Source: Thermoanaerobaculales bacterium
GTDB lineage: Bacteria; Acidobacteriota; Thermoanaerobaculia; Thermoanaerobaculales; Sulfomarinibacteraceae
Assembly: GCA_035358815.1 (NCBI GenBank)
Contig: DAOPQC010000010.1
Location: forward strand, 71,553 to 135,552
Direction: 5' to 3'
DNA length: 64,000 nucleotides
The position numbers were made by a program, and so were the translations under genes. Under the pieces are notes generated by a model, which saw only the letters and a list, made by a program, of their open reading frames with translations, was not told the DNA's origin and searched no databases. Every line of letters starts with the position of its first letter. Positions within the stretch are counted from its first letter, which is position 1. This document shows positions 28,142 to 37,378 of this stretch, piece by piece.

Positions 28142-28804
28142 CTACCCCAGCTTCGCCAGCTCGCCGAGGATCCGCTGGCGGACGGCGTCGATCGGCTGCG
28201 TGCCGTCGACCGTGATCAGAACCGGCGCCCAGGCGAGGCCGTGGTCGGCCATCGCGCCGTAGAACGAGGACAGCACCTTGGTCTGGGAGTGGTAGGCCTC
28301 GAGCCGCCGCCGGATCGTCTCCTCCCGGTCGTCGTCCCGCTGCACGAGCGGCTCGCCGGTGATGTCGTCGCGGCCCTGCACCTTGGGGGGATTGAACAGC
28401 ACGTGGTAGACGCGGCCCGACCCGGGGTGAGATCTCCGGCCCGACAGGCGCTCGACGATGTCCTGGTCGGGGACGGCGATCTCGACCACCGCGTCGATGG
28501 TGACGCCGGCCGCGCGCAGCGCCTCGGCCTGGGCCAGGGTGCGGGGGAAGCCGTCGAGCAGGAAGCCGTTGACGCAGTCCGGCTGCCCGATCCGCTCCTC
28601 GACCAACCCGATGATGACCTCGTCGGCGACCAACCCGCCCGCGTCCATGGCGGCCTTGGCCTGGCGCCCGAGCGCGCTGCCCGCCGCGACCGCGGCCCGC
28701 AGCATGTCGCCGGTCGAGATCTGGGGGATCCGGTAGCGCTCGCAGATCGCCTGCGCCTGGGTGCCCTTGCCGGCTCCCGGCGGCCCGATAAGGACCAACC
28801 TCAT
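28142..28804 (-). CDS. adk: Adenylate kinase
   Basis: A 220-residue long-form adenylate kinase that interconverts AMP + ATP and 2 ADP. The P-loop GPPGAGKGT is at the N-terminus, and IPQISTGDMLR and GFPRTLAQA are present. The LID domain is the long type without zinc cysteines (SHPGSGRVYHVLFNPP, then DDITGEPLVQRDDD). ATG 28804 is chosen because GGAGG lies five bases before it; a longer frame would add an implausible head. It stands alone, rather than next to secY as in many bacteria. Confidence 0.96.
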   Translation of the reverse strand: MRLVLIGPPGAGKGTQAQAICERYRIPQISTGDMLRAAVAAGSALGRQAKAAMDAGGLVADEVIIGLVEERIGQPDCVNGFLLDGFPRTLAQAEALRAAGVTIDAVVEIAVPDQDIVERLSGRRSHPGSGRVYHVLFNPPKVQGRDDITGEPLVQRDDDREETIRRRLEAYHSQTKVLSSFYGAMADHGLAWAPVLITVDGTQPIDAVRQRILGELAKLG

Positions 28805-28961
28805 GCTCTCCTCCCAGTCGAGGGCCGCACCCGCCACCCGCTCACCCGGCGGCGAGGCCGCAAGGGGGCGAGCGAGCCCGGCCGGAAACGCCTCGGCAGC
28901 CTACCACAGCCGCCCGGACGGCTGCCCGCTGCACCGAGCGCTGCCTGGCACGCCCCACGCT

Positions 28962-28977
28962 GTTACGCGATCGTAAC
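28962..28977. promoter_or_regulatory. Palindromic candidate operator upstream of aprBA
   Basis: GTTACGCGATCGTAAC has perfect 6-base arms (GTTACG/CGTAAC) around CGAT. It lies ~150 bases before aprB and ~160 bases before adk (divergent). The gap 28805-29125 holds no gene; a TACAAT at 29093-29098 could be a -10 box, but no -35 matches it. Confidence 0.35.
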
Positions 28978-29125
28978 GGCAGCGGCGAGGCTCTCGCGGT
29001 AAGTCGCCTCAGCATCGTGAAATGGGTCCCTGCGGGTCGGCACGGGATTTGCTCGACGACGTGGCGATGCGAACGATCGGCGGCTTTCGGCTTACAATCA
29101 CCCCCGGTCGAAAGGAGGGCGTTTC

Positions 29126-29560
29126 ATGCCGAGTTTCGTCAACGTCGAGAAATGCGATGGGTGCAAGGCGCTCGACAAGACCGCCTGCCAGCACATCTGT
29201 CCGAACGACCTGATGGTCCTCGACCAGGAGACCATGAAGGCCTACAACCGCGAGCCCGAGATGTGCTGGGAGTGCTACAACTGCGTGAAGATCTGCCCGA
29301 CCCAGGCGGTCGACGTCCGCGGCTACGCGGACTTCGTCCCGATGGGCGCCTCGGCCGTCCCGCTGCGCTCGACCGACTCGATCATGTGGACCGTCAAGTT
29401 CCGCAGCGGCCAGGTGAAGCGGTTCAAGTTCCCCATCCGAACCACCCCAGAGGGCAAGGCGGTCCCGGACGGCGGCTTCGCGACCGACGCCGACCTCGCA
29501 GGGCCGACCCTTTTCACCGAGCCCGGCTCGCTCGGCATGCCCACGGTGTGGACGAAGTGA
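29126..29560 (+). CDS. aprB: Adenylylsulfate reductase beta subunit
   Basis: The 144-residue iron-sulfur subunit of APS reductase carries electrons to the FAD in AprA. The two cluster motifs are CDGCKALDKTACQHICP (the inserted first motif typical of AprB) and CWECYNCVKICP. The C-terminal tail, ending GSLGMPTVWTK, matches the arm that wraps around AprA. AAAGGAGG stands eight bases before the ATG, one of the strongest ribosome-binding sites in the window. It is the first gene of the sulfate operon. The organisation and Qmo linkage suggest the reductive direction; oxidative APS reductases usually pair with AprM or other partners. Confidence 0.96.
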   Translation: MPSFVNVEKCDGCKALDKTACQHICPNDLMVLDQETMKAYNREPEMCWECYNCVKICPTQAVDVRGYADFVPMGASAVPLRSTDSIMWTVKFRSGQVKRFKFPIRTTPEGKAVPDGGFATDADLAGPTLFTEPGSLGMPTVWTK

Positions 29561-29571
29561 GGGGGGCGATC

Positions 29572-31482
29572 ATGAACGACTTCGAAACAGTCACGGTTGA
29601 AACCGACCTCTTGATCCTCGGCGGCGGCATGGCGGCGTGCGGCGCCGCGGTCGAGGCCGCGTACTGGGGCCGAAAGCACGGCGTCAAGGTGACGCTGGTC
29701 GACAAGGCGGCGGTGGATCGCTCCGGCGCGGTCGCCATGGGCCTGTCCGCGATCAACCAGTACGTCGGGCTCAAGGACGGCCAGAACACGGTCAGGAACT
29801 ACGTCGAGTACGTCAGGAACGACCTCATGGGCGTCGCCCGCGACGACCTCGTGGCCAACGTCGCCCGCCACGTCGACTCCACGGTCCACCTGTTCGAGAA
29901 GTGGGGCCTGCCGATCTGGAAGGACGAGCAGGGCGCCTACGTGCACGAGGGCCGCTGGCAGCTCATGATCAACGGCGAGTCCTACAAGGTGGTGGTGGCC
30001 GAGGCCGCGAAGAACCACCTCGGCATCGAGAACATCTACGAGCGCATCTTCATCGTCGGCCCGATCATGGACGGCGAGCAGTGTCGCGGCGCCTACGGCT
30101 TCTCGGTCCGCGAGAACAAGTTCTACGTCTTCCTGGCCAAGGCGACCCTGGTCGCCATGGGTGGCGCCGTCCACGTGTTCAAGCCGCGCTCGTCAGGCGA
30201 GGGCCTCGGCCGCGCCTGGTACCCGCCGTGGAACTCCGGCTCCTCGGCCTACTTCACCCTCAAGGCCGGCTCCGAGATGACCTGCCAGGAGGTGCGCTTC
30301 ATCCCGGTCCGCTTCAAGGACGCCTACGGTCCGGTCGGGGCCTGGTTCCTGCTCTTCAAGTCGCGCGCCACCAACGCTTTCGGCGGCGAGTACATGGTCG
30401 AGCGGCGAGCCGAGCTCGACAACTGGAAGCCCTACGGCCACGTCAAGCCGATCCCTGCCAACCTGCGCAACTACCTCGGCATGCTCGACGTGATGGAGGG
30501 CAAGGGACCGATCTACATGCGCACCGAGGAGGCGATCCAGAAGATCGCCGACAAGCACAAGGACGACCCCAAGGCGTACAAGAAGAAGATGAAGGAGCTC
30601 GAAAGCGAGGCCTGGGAGGACTTCCTCGACATGACGATCTCGCAGGCCATCCTGTGGGCCGCCTGCGACGTCCAGCCCGAGCAGCGGTCGTCCGAGATCG
30701 CGGCTGCCGAGCCGTACTTCATCGGCTCCCACTCCGGCGCCTCGGGCGCCTGGGTCAGCGGGCCCGAAGACCTCGCTCCGGAGGAGTACTTCTGGGGCTA
30801 CGAGTGCATGTGCACGACCAAGGGCGTGTTTGCCGCCGGGGACGCCTCCGGCGCCTCGTCGCACAAGTTCTCCTCCGGTTCCCACGCCGAGGGGCGGATC
30901 GCGGCCAAGGCGGCCATCCGCTACATCGTCAACGAGAAGCCACCGATGCCGACCGTCGCCCAGGGGATCATCGACGACCTCAAGGCGAAGACGGTGAAGC
31001 CGCTGCAGCTGTTCGCCGAGCACAAGGGCTTCACCTCGCAGCCGGACGTCAACCCGCACTACATCCGGCCGAAGATGTTCATGTTCAGGCTGCAGAAGCT
31101 GATGGACGAGTACGCCGGCGGTGTCGGCTCGCAGTTCACGACCTCCAAGTACCTGCTCGAGCGCGGGCTCGAGCTGCTCGGCATGCTCAAGGAGGACTCC
31201 GCGAACCTCGCCGCCGAGAACCTGCACGAGCTCATGCGTTGCTGGGAGAACTACCACCGGATGTACCAGGCCGAGGCCCACATCCGCACGATCCTCTTCC
31301 GCGAGGAGACGCGGTGGCCCGGCTACTACTTCCGCGCCGACTTCCCCAGGCTCGACCAGCAGAGCTGGCTGTGCTTCGTCAACTGCAGGATGGACCCTGT
31401 CACCGAGCAGTGGGAGATGTTCAAGCGTCCGATCCTGCCCCTGTTCACGAGCGACTCGGACCACGAGCTGCTCGGCGGATGA
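29572..31482 (+). CDS. aprA: Adenylylsulfate reductase alpha subunit
   Basis: The 636-residue flavoprotein catalytic subunit converts APS plus two electrons to sulfite and AMP in the cytoplasm. The FAD-binding motif LILGGGMAACGAA is at the N-terminus. Family regions include DRSGAVAMGLSAINQY, NSGSSAYFTLKAGSEMTC, VRFIPVRFKD (a likely active-site arginine region) and GSHSGASGAWVSGPEDL (a likely active-site histidine region). The C-terminal flavin contact is FAAGDASGASSHKFSSGSHA. Exact active-site numbering would need alignment to the Archaeoglobus enzyme. It starts 11 bases after the aprB stop. Confidence 0.97.
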   Translation: MNDFETVTVETDLLILGGGMAACGAAVEAAYWGRKHGVKVTLVDKAAVDRSGAVAMGLSAINQYVGLKDGQNTVRNYVEYVRNDLMGVARDDLVANVARHVDSTVHLFEKWGLPIWKDEQGAYVHEGRWQLMINGESYKVVVAEAAKNHLGIENIYERIFIVGPIMDGEQCRGAYGFSVRENKFYVFLAKATLVAMGGAVHVFKPRSSGEGLGRAWYPPWNSGSSAYFTLKAGSEMTCQEVRFIPVRFKDAYGPVGAWFLLFKSRATNAFGGEYMVERRAELDNWKPYGHVKPIPANLRNYLGMLDVMEGKGPIYMRTEEAIQKIADKHKDDPKAYKKKMKELESEAWEDFLDMTISQAILWAACDVQPEQRSSEIAAAEPYFIGSHSGASGAWVSGPEDLAPEEYFWGYECMCTTKGVFAAGDASGASSHKFSSGSHAEGRIAAKAAIRYIVNEKPPMPTVAQGIIDDLKAKTVKPLQLFAEHKGFTSQPDVNPHYIRPKMFMFRLQKLMDEYAGGVGSQFTTSKYLLERGLELLGMLKEDSANLAAENLHELMRCWENYHRMYQAEAHIRTILFREETRWPGYYFRADFPRLDQQSWLCFVNCRMDPVTEQWEMFKRPILPLFTSDSDHELLGG

Positions 31483-31556
31483 TCCGATGATCGCGGCACC
31501 GGGCGCTCCGGCGCCCGGCGCCGTCCGGTCGTCAACCAGAGAAACGGCGTGATGCG

Positions 31557-31859
31557 ATGAGCGAACTCGTCTGCCCGCACTGCGGCACGGCCCTCAGCAG
31601 GTTCAGCCTGCCCGACAACACCGGCTGGGAGGGCGAGCACCAGCTCGCGTGCTTCTCCGACGAGTGCCCGTACTACCGGCGGGGCTGGCAGCACATGGAG
31701 GCCAGGTACGCGGTCACGGCGTCCTATCGCTACCGGGTCGACCCCATCTCCGGCTGCGCCTCGCCGCTGGCCGTGTGGTCGCCGACCGCGCTCAGGGACC
31801 GCATCCTCGATCCGGAGCCGGAGCTGGCCGGGGCAGCGCACGACGGGAGCGCCGGATGA
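31557..31859 (+). CDS. Small zinc-ribbon protein of the sulfate operon
   Basis: A 100-residue protein with CPHCG at residues 6-10 and CFSDECPYY at ~32-40, giving a four-cysteine ribbon of the Ogr/Delta-like type, followed by RYRVDPISGCASPLAVW. Similar short ribbons sit near apr genes in other sulfate reducers (recalled, not searched). Its role is unknown; cofactor assembly or a regulatory contact with AprBA/Qmo are guesses. It lies 75 bases after aprA, and its stop overlaps the next start as ATGA. Confidence 0.75.
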   Translation: MSELVCPHCGTALSRFSLPDNTGWEGEHQLACFSDECPYYRRGWQHMEARYAVTASYRYRVDPISGCASPLAVWSPTALRDRILDPEPELAGAAHDGSAG

Positions 31860-32662
31860 GCCGTGCCGAGCCGGCCCTCCCGCGCATCCTGGAGGGCGCC
31901 ACGCGGCTGTCCGCCGGACAGAGCTTTCCCTTCACCTGCCATCCCGGGGTGCCGTGCTTCAACGCCTGCTGCGCCGACGTCAACATCATCCTGACCCCCC
32001 TGGACGTGCTCCACCTGGCGCGCGCCCGCGTCCTCCACACCCGCGACTTCCTCGAAGCCCACACCCTCCACCCGATCACCAAGGACCTCCAGCTGCCGAT
32101 CGTGCTGCTGAGGATGCGCGACGAGCCGGACAAGCGCTGCCCGTTCCTCGGCGCCCACGGCTGCGAGGTCTACGAGCAGCGGCCGTGGGCCTGCCGGATG
32201 TACCCGCTCGGGATGGCGATCCCGCCGGCGCGCGCCGGCGAGGTGCCGCAGCCGGTCTTCTTCGTGTCCGAGGACGCCCACTGCCAGGGGCGGTGCCAGC
32301 CGGACGCGGTCCGGTGGACGTCCGATGCGTGGCGCCGCGATCAGGGGATCACCGCGCGGGACGAGCTCGAGTCCGGCTTCCGCGAGCTGGTCTCCCACCC
32401 CTGGTTCATCGGCGGCCGCCGCCAGCTCGACCCGCGGCGGATCGAGATGTTCCACATGGCCTGCTACGACCTCGACACGTTCCGCTCGTTCGTCTTCGAG
32501 TCGACGTTCCGCGATCGTTTCGAGCTCGCGCCCGAGCTCGAGGGGAGGATTGCGTCGGACGACGAGGCGCTGCTGCTCTTCGCCTTCCGCTGGCTCAAGT
32601 TCGCGATCTTCGGCGAGCCGACGATGACCGTGCGGGACCGCGCCGCGGCCGGGAGGCAGTGA
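31856..32662 (+). CDS. YkgJ-family cysteine-cluster protein
   Basis: A 268-residue protein of the Zn/Fe-chelating CxxxCxxCC group. Cysteines are visible at PCFNACCADVN (~38-47), RCPFLGAHGCEVYEQRPWACRMYPLG and HCQGRCQPD, a pattern typical of the family. The family probably binds a metal or Fe-S cluster, but its biochemical role is not established. Start ATG 31856 overlaps the previous stop, and qmoA follows four bases after its stop, so it is translated as part of the operon. Being placed between aprA and qmoA makes a role in assembling or protecting the electron-transfer complex plausible. Confidence 0.85.
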   Translation: MSRAEPALPRILEGATRLSAGQSFPFTCHPGVPCFNACCADVNIILTPLDVLHLARARVLHTRDFLEAHTLHPITKDLQLPIVLLRMRDEPDKRCPFLGAHGCEVYEQRPWACRMYPLGMAIPPARAGEVPQPVFFVSEDAHCQGRCQPDAVRWTSDAWRRDQGITARDELESGFRELVSHPWFIGGRRQLDPRRIEMFHMACYDLDTFRSFVFESTFRDRFELAPELEGRIASDDEALLLFAFRWLKFAIFGEPTMTVRDRAAAGRQ

Positions 32663-32665
32663 GCG

Positions 32666-33913
32666 ATGAAGGCGGGCCGACCGCTGCTCGTACTCGGCGC
32701 GGGCATCGCCGGCATCACCGCCGCGCTCGAGGCCGCGGAGGCCGGGGCCGAGGTGGTGCTGGTCGAGCGCGAGCCGTCGATCGGCGGGCGGGTCGTGCGC
32801 AGCCGCAGCTACTTCCCAAAGATGTGCCCACCGTCCTGCGGGATGGAGATCAACATCCGCCGTCTCGAGGCCAACCAACGGGTCCGGGTCATCACCTCGG
32901 CGCGGGTCACCGCCGCCGAGCCGACCGCCGGCGGCTGGCAGGTCACCCTGACCGTCGGCCCGGCATTCGTGAACCGCCGCTGCACGGCCTGCGGCGACTG
33001 CGAGGCGGCGTGCGTCACCAAGGTCCTTGACCCGTTCAACCTGGGGATGAAGCAGGTCAAGGCGATCCGGCTGCCCCACCTGCACGCCTGGCCCCGCCGC
33101 TTCACGTTCGACCGCGCCGCCTGCCCTGACGACGAGGCGCGCGCCATCGCAGCCGCGTGCCGCTACGGCGCCATCGACCTCGACGCCACCGCGACCACCG
33201 AGAGCCTGGAGGTCGGCGCGGTGGTGATCGCCACCGGCTGGACGCCATACCCGCTCGACCGCCTCCCCGAGCTCGGCGGCGGCCTGCCGGACGTCATCGC
33301 CAACGTCGAGATGGAGCGGCTCGCCGCCCCGGACGGGCCCACGGCCGGCAGAATCGTGCGGCCATCGGACGGCCAGCCACCGGCCCGGGTGGCCTTCGTC
33401 CAGTGCGCCGGCTCGCGCGACGTCAACCACCTGCCCTACTGCTCGGGGGTGTGCTGCCTCGCCTCGCTCAAGCAGGCCAGCTACGTCAAGGACCAGCTCC
33501 CCGGGGCCGAGGTCACGATCTACTACATCGACCGCCGCACGCCCGGCCGCAACGAGGACGTGCTGCTCCAGGTGGCGGCGATGGAGGGCGTCCGCCTGGT
33601 GAAGGGCAAGGTCGGAAGGACCGAGCAGCGAAACCGCGCGCTCGCGCTGCGGGTCGAGGACGTGGAGGCCGGGCGCGTGATCGACGCCGAGGCCGACCTG
33701 GTGGTCCTCGCGACCGGCATGGTCCCGAGCGGTGCCGACGACGACCTCGCGCTGTTCACCCGCAAGGACGAGGACGGCTTCTCGCTCGACGACCCGGCGG
33801 GACGGGTCGTGGCCGCCGGCGTCGCGCGTCGCCCGGAGGACGTCGCGTCGTCGGTGCGCGACGCCACCGGCGCCGCGGCTCGTGCCCTCGCGGCCGCCCG
33901 GGCGAGGCCGTGA
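32666..33913 (+). CDS. qmoA: Quinone-interacting oxidoreductase subunit QmoA
   Basis: A 415-residue HdrA-like flavoprotein. The FAD motif LGAGIAGITAALEA is at the N-terminus and GGRVVRSRSYFPKMCPPSCG follows. One [4Fe-4S] motif, CTACGDCEAACV, begins at ~106, and further HdrA-like features include FVQCAGSRD and YCSGVCC. Together with QmoB and QmoC it forms the membrane-linked complex that feeds menaquinol electrons to AprBA. Its last base is shared with the qmoB start (TGATG). Confidence 0.93.
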   Translation: MKAGRPLLVLGAGIAGITAALEAAEAGAEVVLVEREPSIGGRVVRSRSYFPKMCPPSCGMEINIRRLEANQRVRVITSARVTAAEPTAGGWQVTLTVGPAFVNRRCTACGDCEAACVTKVLDPFNLGMKQVKAIRLPHLHAWPRRFTFDRAACPDDEARAIAAACRYGAIDLDATATTESLEVGAVVIATGWTPYPLDRLPELGGGLPDVIANVEMERLAAPDGPTAGRIVRPSDGQPPARVAFVQCAGSRDVNHLPYCSGVCCLASLKQASYVKDQLPGAEVTIYYIDRRTPGRNEDVLLQVAAMEGVRLVKGKVGRTEQRNRALALRVEDVEAGRVIDAEADLVVLATGMVPSGADDDLALFTRKDEDGFSLDDPAGRVVAAGVARRPEDVASSVRDATGAAARALAAARARP

Positions 33914-36159
33914 TGGACAGGGTCGGCGTCATCCTGTGCGGCGGCTGCGGCATCGGCGACGCCGTCGACCTCGACGCGGTCGCGGCGGCCGCTGCCGCGG
34001 CCGGGGCGGCCGCCACCCTGGTCCACCCCTGCTGCTGCGCTGCGGATGGCCTGGAGGCGATCCGGGCTGCGGTCGCCGCCCACGCGCTCGACGGCATCGT
34101 GGTCGCCGCGTGCTCGGAGCGGGCCAAGCGGCAGGAGCTCGCGAGCCTCGGCTTCGATCCCGCCGGCATGTGGCGGGTCGCGCTGCGCGAGCACTGCGCC
34201 TGGTCGCACCCGGCCGGCGACGAGGACACCCGCATGCTGGCCGAGGACCTGGTCCGCATGGGCCTCGCCCGGATGAGGGGCTGCCGGCCGATCGTGCCGG
34301 TGGCCGCGGCGGTCAGCGACACGGTGCTGGTGGTCGGCGGCGGGCGGGCCGGCCTCGAGGCGGCCCGGGTCGCCGCCGGCCTGGGGCACCCCGTCGTCCT
34401 GGTCGAGAAGGGTGAAGCCCTCGGCGGCCGGCTCGCCGCCCAGCGCTCGGTGGTCCCCGAGGAGCCGCCCTACGACCGGCCGCACCCCAACCCGATCCCG
34501 GGACTGATCGCCGAGGTCACCTCGTGCTCCGACATCACGGTGCTGCCCTCGACCACCATCGGCGCGATCACCGGCCAGCCGGGCCGGTTCGCGGTCCGCC
34601 TCGATGGCCCTCCGGCGACCGAGCTGACCGTGGGCGCGATCATCCAGGCCACCGGCGCCCGCCCCTACGACGCCCACGCGCTCGGCCACCTCGGCTACGG
34701 CGCGTCGCCCGACGTCATCACCTCGGAGCAGCTCGAGGTGATGCTCCTCGCGGGCGCCGTGGTCTGCCCGTCCTCCGGCGCGCAGCCGGGCCGGGTCCTG
34801 TTCATCCAGTGCGCCGGCTCGCGCGACGACCAGCACCTGCGCTACTGCTCCAGCGAGTGCTGCGCGACCACCCTGCGGCAGGCCCACGAGCTGCGGGCCA
34901 TCGATCCAAAGTCCGAGATCGTGATCGTCTATCGCGACCTCCGCGCCCCGGGCCAGCTCGAGCACCTGTTCGCCGGCGTCCAGGACATGGCGGGCGCGAT
35001 GATGGCGCGGGGCGACGTCGACCGAGTGAGGGTCGACGGCCGGCTGTCGGTCGAGCTGTCGAACAGCCTGCTCGGCGAGCACGCAGCGGTCGAGGCCGAC
35101 CTCGTGGTGCTCGCCGTCGGGATGGTGCCGACCGCGGCGGACGGCGAGCTGATCAGGAGGCTCCACGACGCCCGCCACCAGGCCGAGCACGCGGAAAGCG
35201 CGCAGGCTCGGGCCGACGCCGGCAGGCTCGCCGGCGAGCTCTCCCGGCACCAGGGGACCGAGATCCTGAATCTCGGCTACCGCCAGGGTCCCGACCTGCC
35301 CGCGCTCCGCTACTCCTTCCCCGACTCGCACTTCATCTGCTTCCCGTACGAGACCCGCCGCACCGGGATCTACGCCGCGGGAACGGTGCGCGCCCCGATG
35401 GGCTCCGCGCAGGCGGCCGAGGACGGCGCCGGCGCCGCGATGAAGGCGGTCCAGTGCATCGAGATGGCGAAGCGCGGCGAGGCCGTCCATCCGCGCGCCG
35501 GCGACTGCGCGTGGCCCGAGTTCTTCCTGCAGCGGTGCACGCAGTGCAAGCGCTGCACCGAGGAGTGCCCCTTCGGCACCCTCGACGAGGACGCCAAGGG
35601 AACGCCCGAGCTCAGGGAGCTGCGCTGCCGGCGCTGCGGCATCTGCATGGGCTCCTGCCCCGAACGCATCATCAGCTTCCAGGACTACTCGGTGCAGATG
35701 GTCGCCGACATGATCAAGGCGATCGAGGTCCCGGAGGACCTCGAAGGCAAGCCGCGGATCCTCGCCCTGATGTGCGAGAACGACGCCGTGCCGGCGCTCG
35801 ACGCCGCCGCCGCCAACGGCGCCACCTGGAACCCCTGGGTGCGCGTCATCCCCATCCGCTGCCTCGGTTCGACGAACGTCATCTGGATCGCCGAGGCGCT
35901 GTCCCGGGGCGTCGACGGCGTGATCCTGATCGGCTGCAAGTACGGCGACGACTACCAGTGTCACTTCATCCGCGGCTCGGAGCTCGCCAGCACCCGCCTC
36001 GACAACGTCGGCGAGACCCTGCAGCGGCTCGCGCTGGAGCCGGAGCGTATCAAGCTGGTCGAGCTGTCCCACGACGAGTTCGACCGCATTCCGCTCGTGC
36101 TCGACGAGTTTGCCGCCTCGCTCGAGGCCCTCGGGCCGAACCCGATGAAGGGTTTCTAG
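33913..36159 (+). CDS. qmoB: Quinone-interacting oxidoreductase subunit QmoB
   Basis: A 748-residue protein built from an HdrA-like flavoprotein part and a C-terminal MvhD-like part. It starts with VGVILCGGCG, has a second FAD motif (VVGGGRAGLEAARVA, ~137-151), and shows the same FIQCAGSRD and YCSSECC features as QmoA. Two [4Fe-4S] motifs begin near residue 542 (CTQCKRCTEECPF and CRRCGICMGSCPE). The final ~140 residues resemble MvhD (GCKYGDDYQCHF). The ATG overlaps the qmoA stop, so translation is coupled. Confidence 0.93.
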   Translation: MDRVGVILCGGCGIGDAVDLDAVAAAAAAAGAAATLVHPCCCAADGLEAIRAAVAAHALDGIVVAACSERAKRQELASLGFDPAGMWRVALREHCAWSHPAGDEDTRMLAEDLVRMGLARMRGCRPIVPVAAAVSDTVLVVGGGRAGLEAARVAAGLGHPVVLVEKGEALGGRLAAQRSVVPEEPPYDRPHPNPIPGLIAEVTSCSDITVLPSTTIGAITGQPGRFAVRLDGPPATELTVGAIIQATGARPYDAHALGHLGYGASPDVITSEQLEVMLLAGAVVCPSSGAQPGRVLFIQCAGSRDDQHLRYCSSECCATTLRQAHELRAIDPKSEIVIVYRDLRAPGQLEHLFAGVQDMAGAMMARGDVDRVRVDGRLSVELSNSLLGEHAAVEADLVVLAVGMVPTAADGELIRRLHDARHQAEHAESAQARADAGRLAGELSRHQGTEILNLGYRQGPDLPALRYSFPDSHFICFPYETRRTGIYAAGTVRAPMGSAQAAEDGAGAAMKAVQCIEMAKRGEAVHPRAGDCAWPEFFLQRCTQCKRCTEECPFGTLDEDAKGTPELRELRCRRCGICMGSCPERIISFQDYSVQMVADMIKAIEVPEDLEGKPRILALMCENDAVPALDAAAANGATWNPWVRVIPIRCLGSTNVIWIAEALSRGVDGVILIGCKYGDDYQCHFIRGSELASTRLDNVGETLQRLALEPERIKLVELSHDEFDRIPLVLDEFAASLEALGPNPMKGF

Positions 36160-36168
36160 AGGGGCCGC

Positions 36169-37344
36169 ATGTCGTCGATCCCCGTCGTCCAGCCGTCGTC
36201 CAAGTTTCGGGAGGCCTTCGCGAAGCGGGGCGGCGCCGCGGCGGCGCGCTGCTACCAGTGCGCGGCCTGCTCGAGCGTCTGCGAGCTGGCGCCGGCCGCG
36301 GCCCCGTTCCCGCGCCGCCAGGTCCTGTGGGCGCAGTGGGGGCTCGTCGACCGGCTGGCGGCCGACCCCGGGCCCTGGCTGTGCCACCAGTGCAACGACT
36401 GCAGCCTCCGCTGTCCGAGGGACGTGGCCCCGGGCGACCTGATGGCCGCGGTGCGGGGGATGGTCGTCGAGTGCCTGGCCTTCCCCAGGGCCTTCGGCAG
36501 GCTGGTCGCCAACGCTCGGACGACGTGGCCGCTGCTCCTGCTCGGACCGCTCCTGTTCTGGGTCCTGCTGCTCGGCGCGACCGGCCGGCTGGTCCTGCCT
36601 GCCGCCGACCCGCAGCTGGGCGGGCTCGAGGGCCGATTCCACTACCAGGACGTGGTCCCGCACGCCCTGATCTACGCCGTCTACGTCACGGCGACCGCGT
36701 GGGTCGCGGTCGCCCTCTGGGTCAGCGGCCGGAGGTACTGGAGGCTGCTCGGCGCCGGTGCGGCGCGGCACGGGTCCTTTCTGGCGAACCTGTTCCCGGT
36801 GCTCGGCGACATCGCGACCCACGCGCGGTTTAAGGAGTGCGGCCGCGGCGTCCCGAGGCGCCGCTGGGGCCACTTCCTGCTGATGTGGGGCTTCGTCGGC
36901 GCCGCGGCGACCTCCGGCTTCGCCATCCTCTACCTCTACGGGGGCACCCCCATCTTCGACTGGCTCGGGCTCGGCCACGGCTACCCGCTGCCGCTCGACC
37001 ACTGGGTCAAGTGGCTGGGCAACCTGTCGGCCGTGCTGCTCGTCCTCGGCGGGACCTTGCTGTACGCGAACCGCCTCGCCGTCGGCGACCGGCTGGTCGG
37101 GGCCACGACCGGGTCCGACCGGTTCCTGCTCTACACGGTGATCGGAGTGGTCGTGACCGGGGTGCTCACCGAGGCCTTCCGGTTCGTCGCCCTGCCGATG
37201 GCGGCGGCCTGGCTGGTCTACGTGCTCCACCTCGGCATCGTGCTCACCCTGTTCCTGACCCTGCCCTACTCGAAGCTCGCCCACGTCGTCTACCGCACGC
37301 TGGCGATGGTGCACGAGCGGATGTCCGGTCTGACAACGGGCTGA
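36169..37344 (+). CDS. qmoC: Quinone-interacting oxidoreductase membrane subunit QmoC
   Basis: A 391-residue fusion of an HdrC-like iron-sulfur part and a cytochrome b-type membrane part. The N-terminal ~95 residues hold CYQCAACSSVCEL and CHQCNDCSLRCPR. From ~120 on there are several transmembrane helices (WPLLLLGPLLFWVLLLG and later segments), which should carry heme b and oxidise menaquinol. It starts nine bases after the qmoB stop. The ordering qmoA-B-C matches known Qmo operons. Confidence 0.93.
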   Translation: MSSIPVVQPSSKFREAFAKRGGAAAARCYQCAACSSVCELAPAAAPFPRRQVLWAQWGLVDRLAADPGPWLCHQCNDCSLRCPRDVAPGDLMAAVRGMVVECLAFPRAFGRLVANARTTWPLLLLGPLLFWVLLLGATGRLVLPAADPQLGGLEGRFHYQDVVPHALIYAVYVTATAWVAVALWVSGRRYWRLLGAGAARHGSFLANLFPVLGDIATHARFKECGRGVPRRRWGHFLLMWGFVGAAATSGFAILYLYGGTPIFDWLGLGHGYPLPLDHWVKWLGNLSAVLLVLGGTLLYANRLAVGDRLVGATTGSDRFLLYTVIGVVVTGVLTEAFRFVALPMAAAWLVYVLHLGIVLTLFLTLPYSKLAHVVYRTLAMVHERMSGLTTG

Positions 37345-37378
37345 CGGCCGAGGCCGTCGCCGCAAAGGAGACAACGAG

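Noticed and set aside
29093..29098. Full promoter for aprB using TACAAT as -10
   Set aside because: No -35-like hexamer lies at 15-19 bases and no extended -10 TG is present; kept only as a remark.
33523..37374. 1283-residue minus-strand frame over qmoB and qmoC
   Set aside because: High GC keeps the antisense frame open; the plus-strand proteins have all expected cluster motifs.
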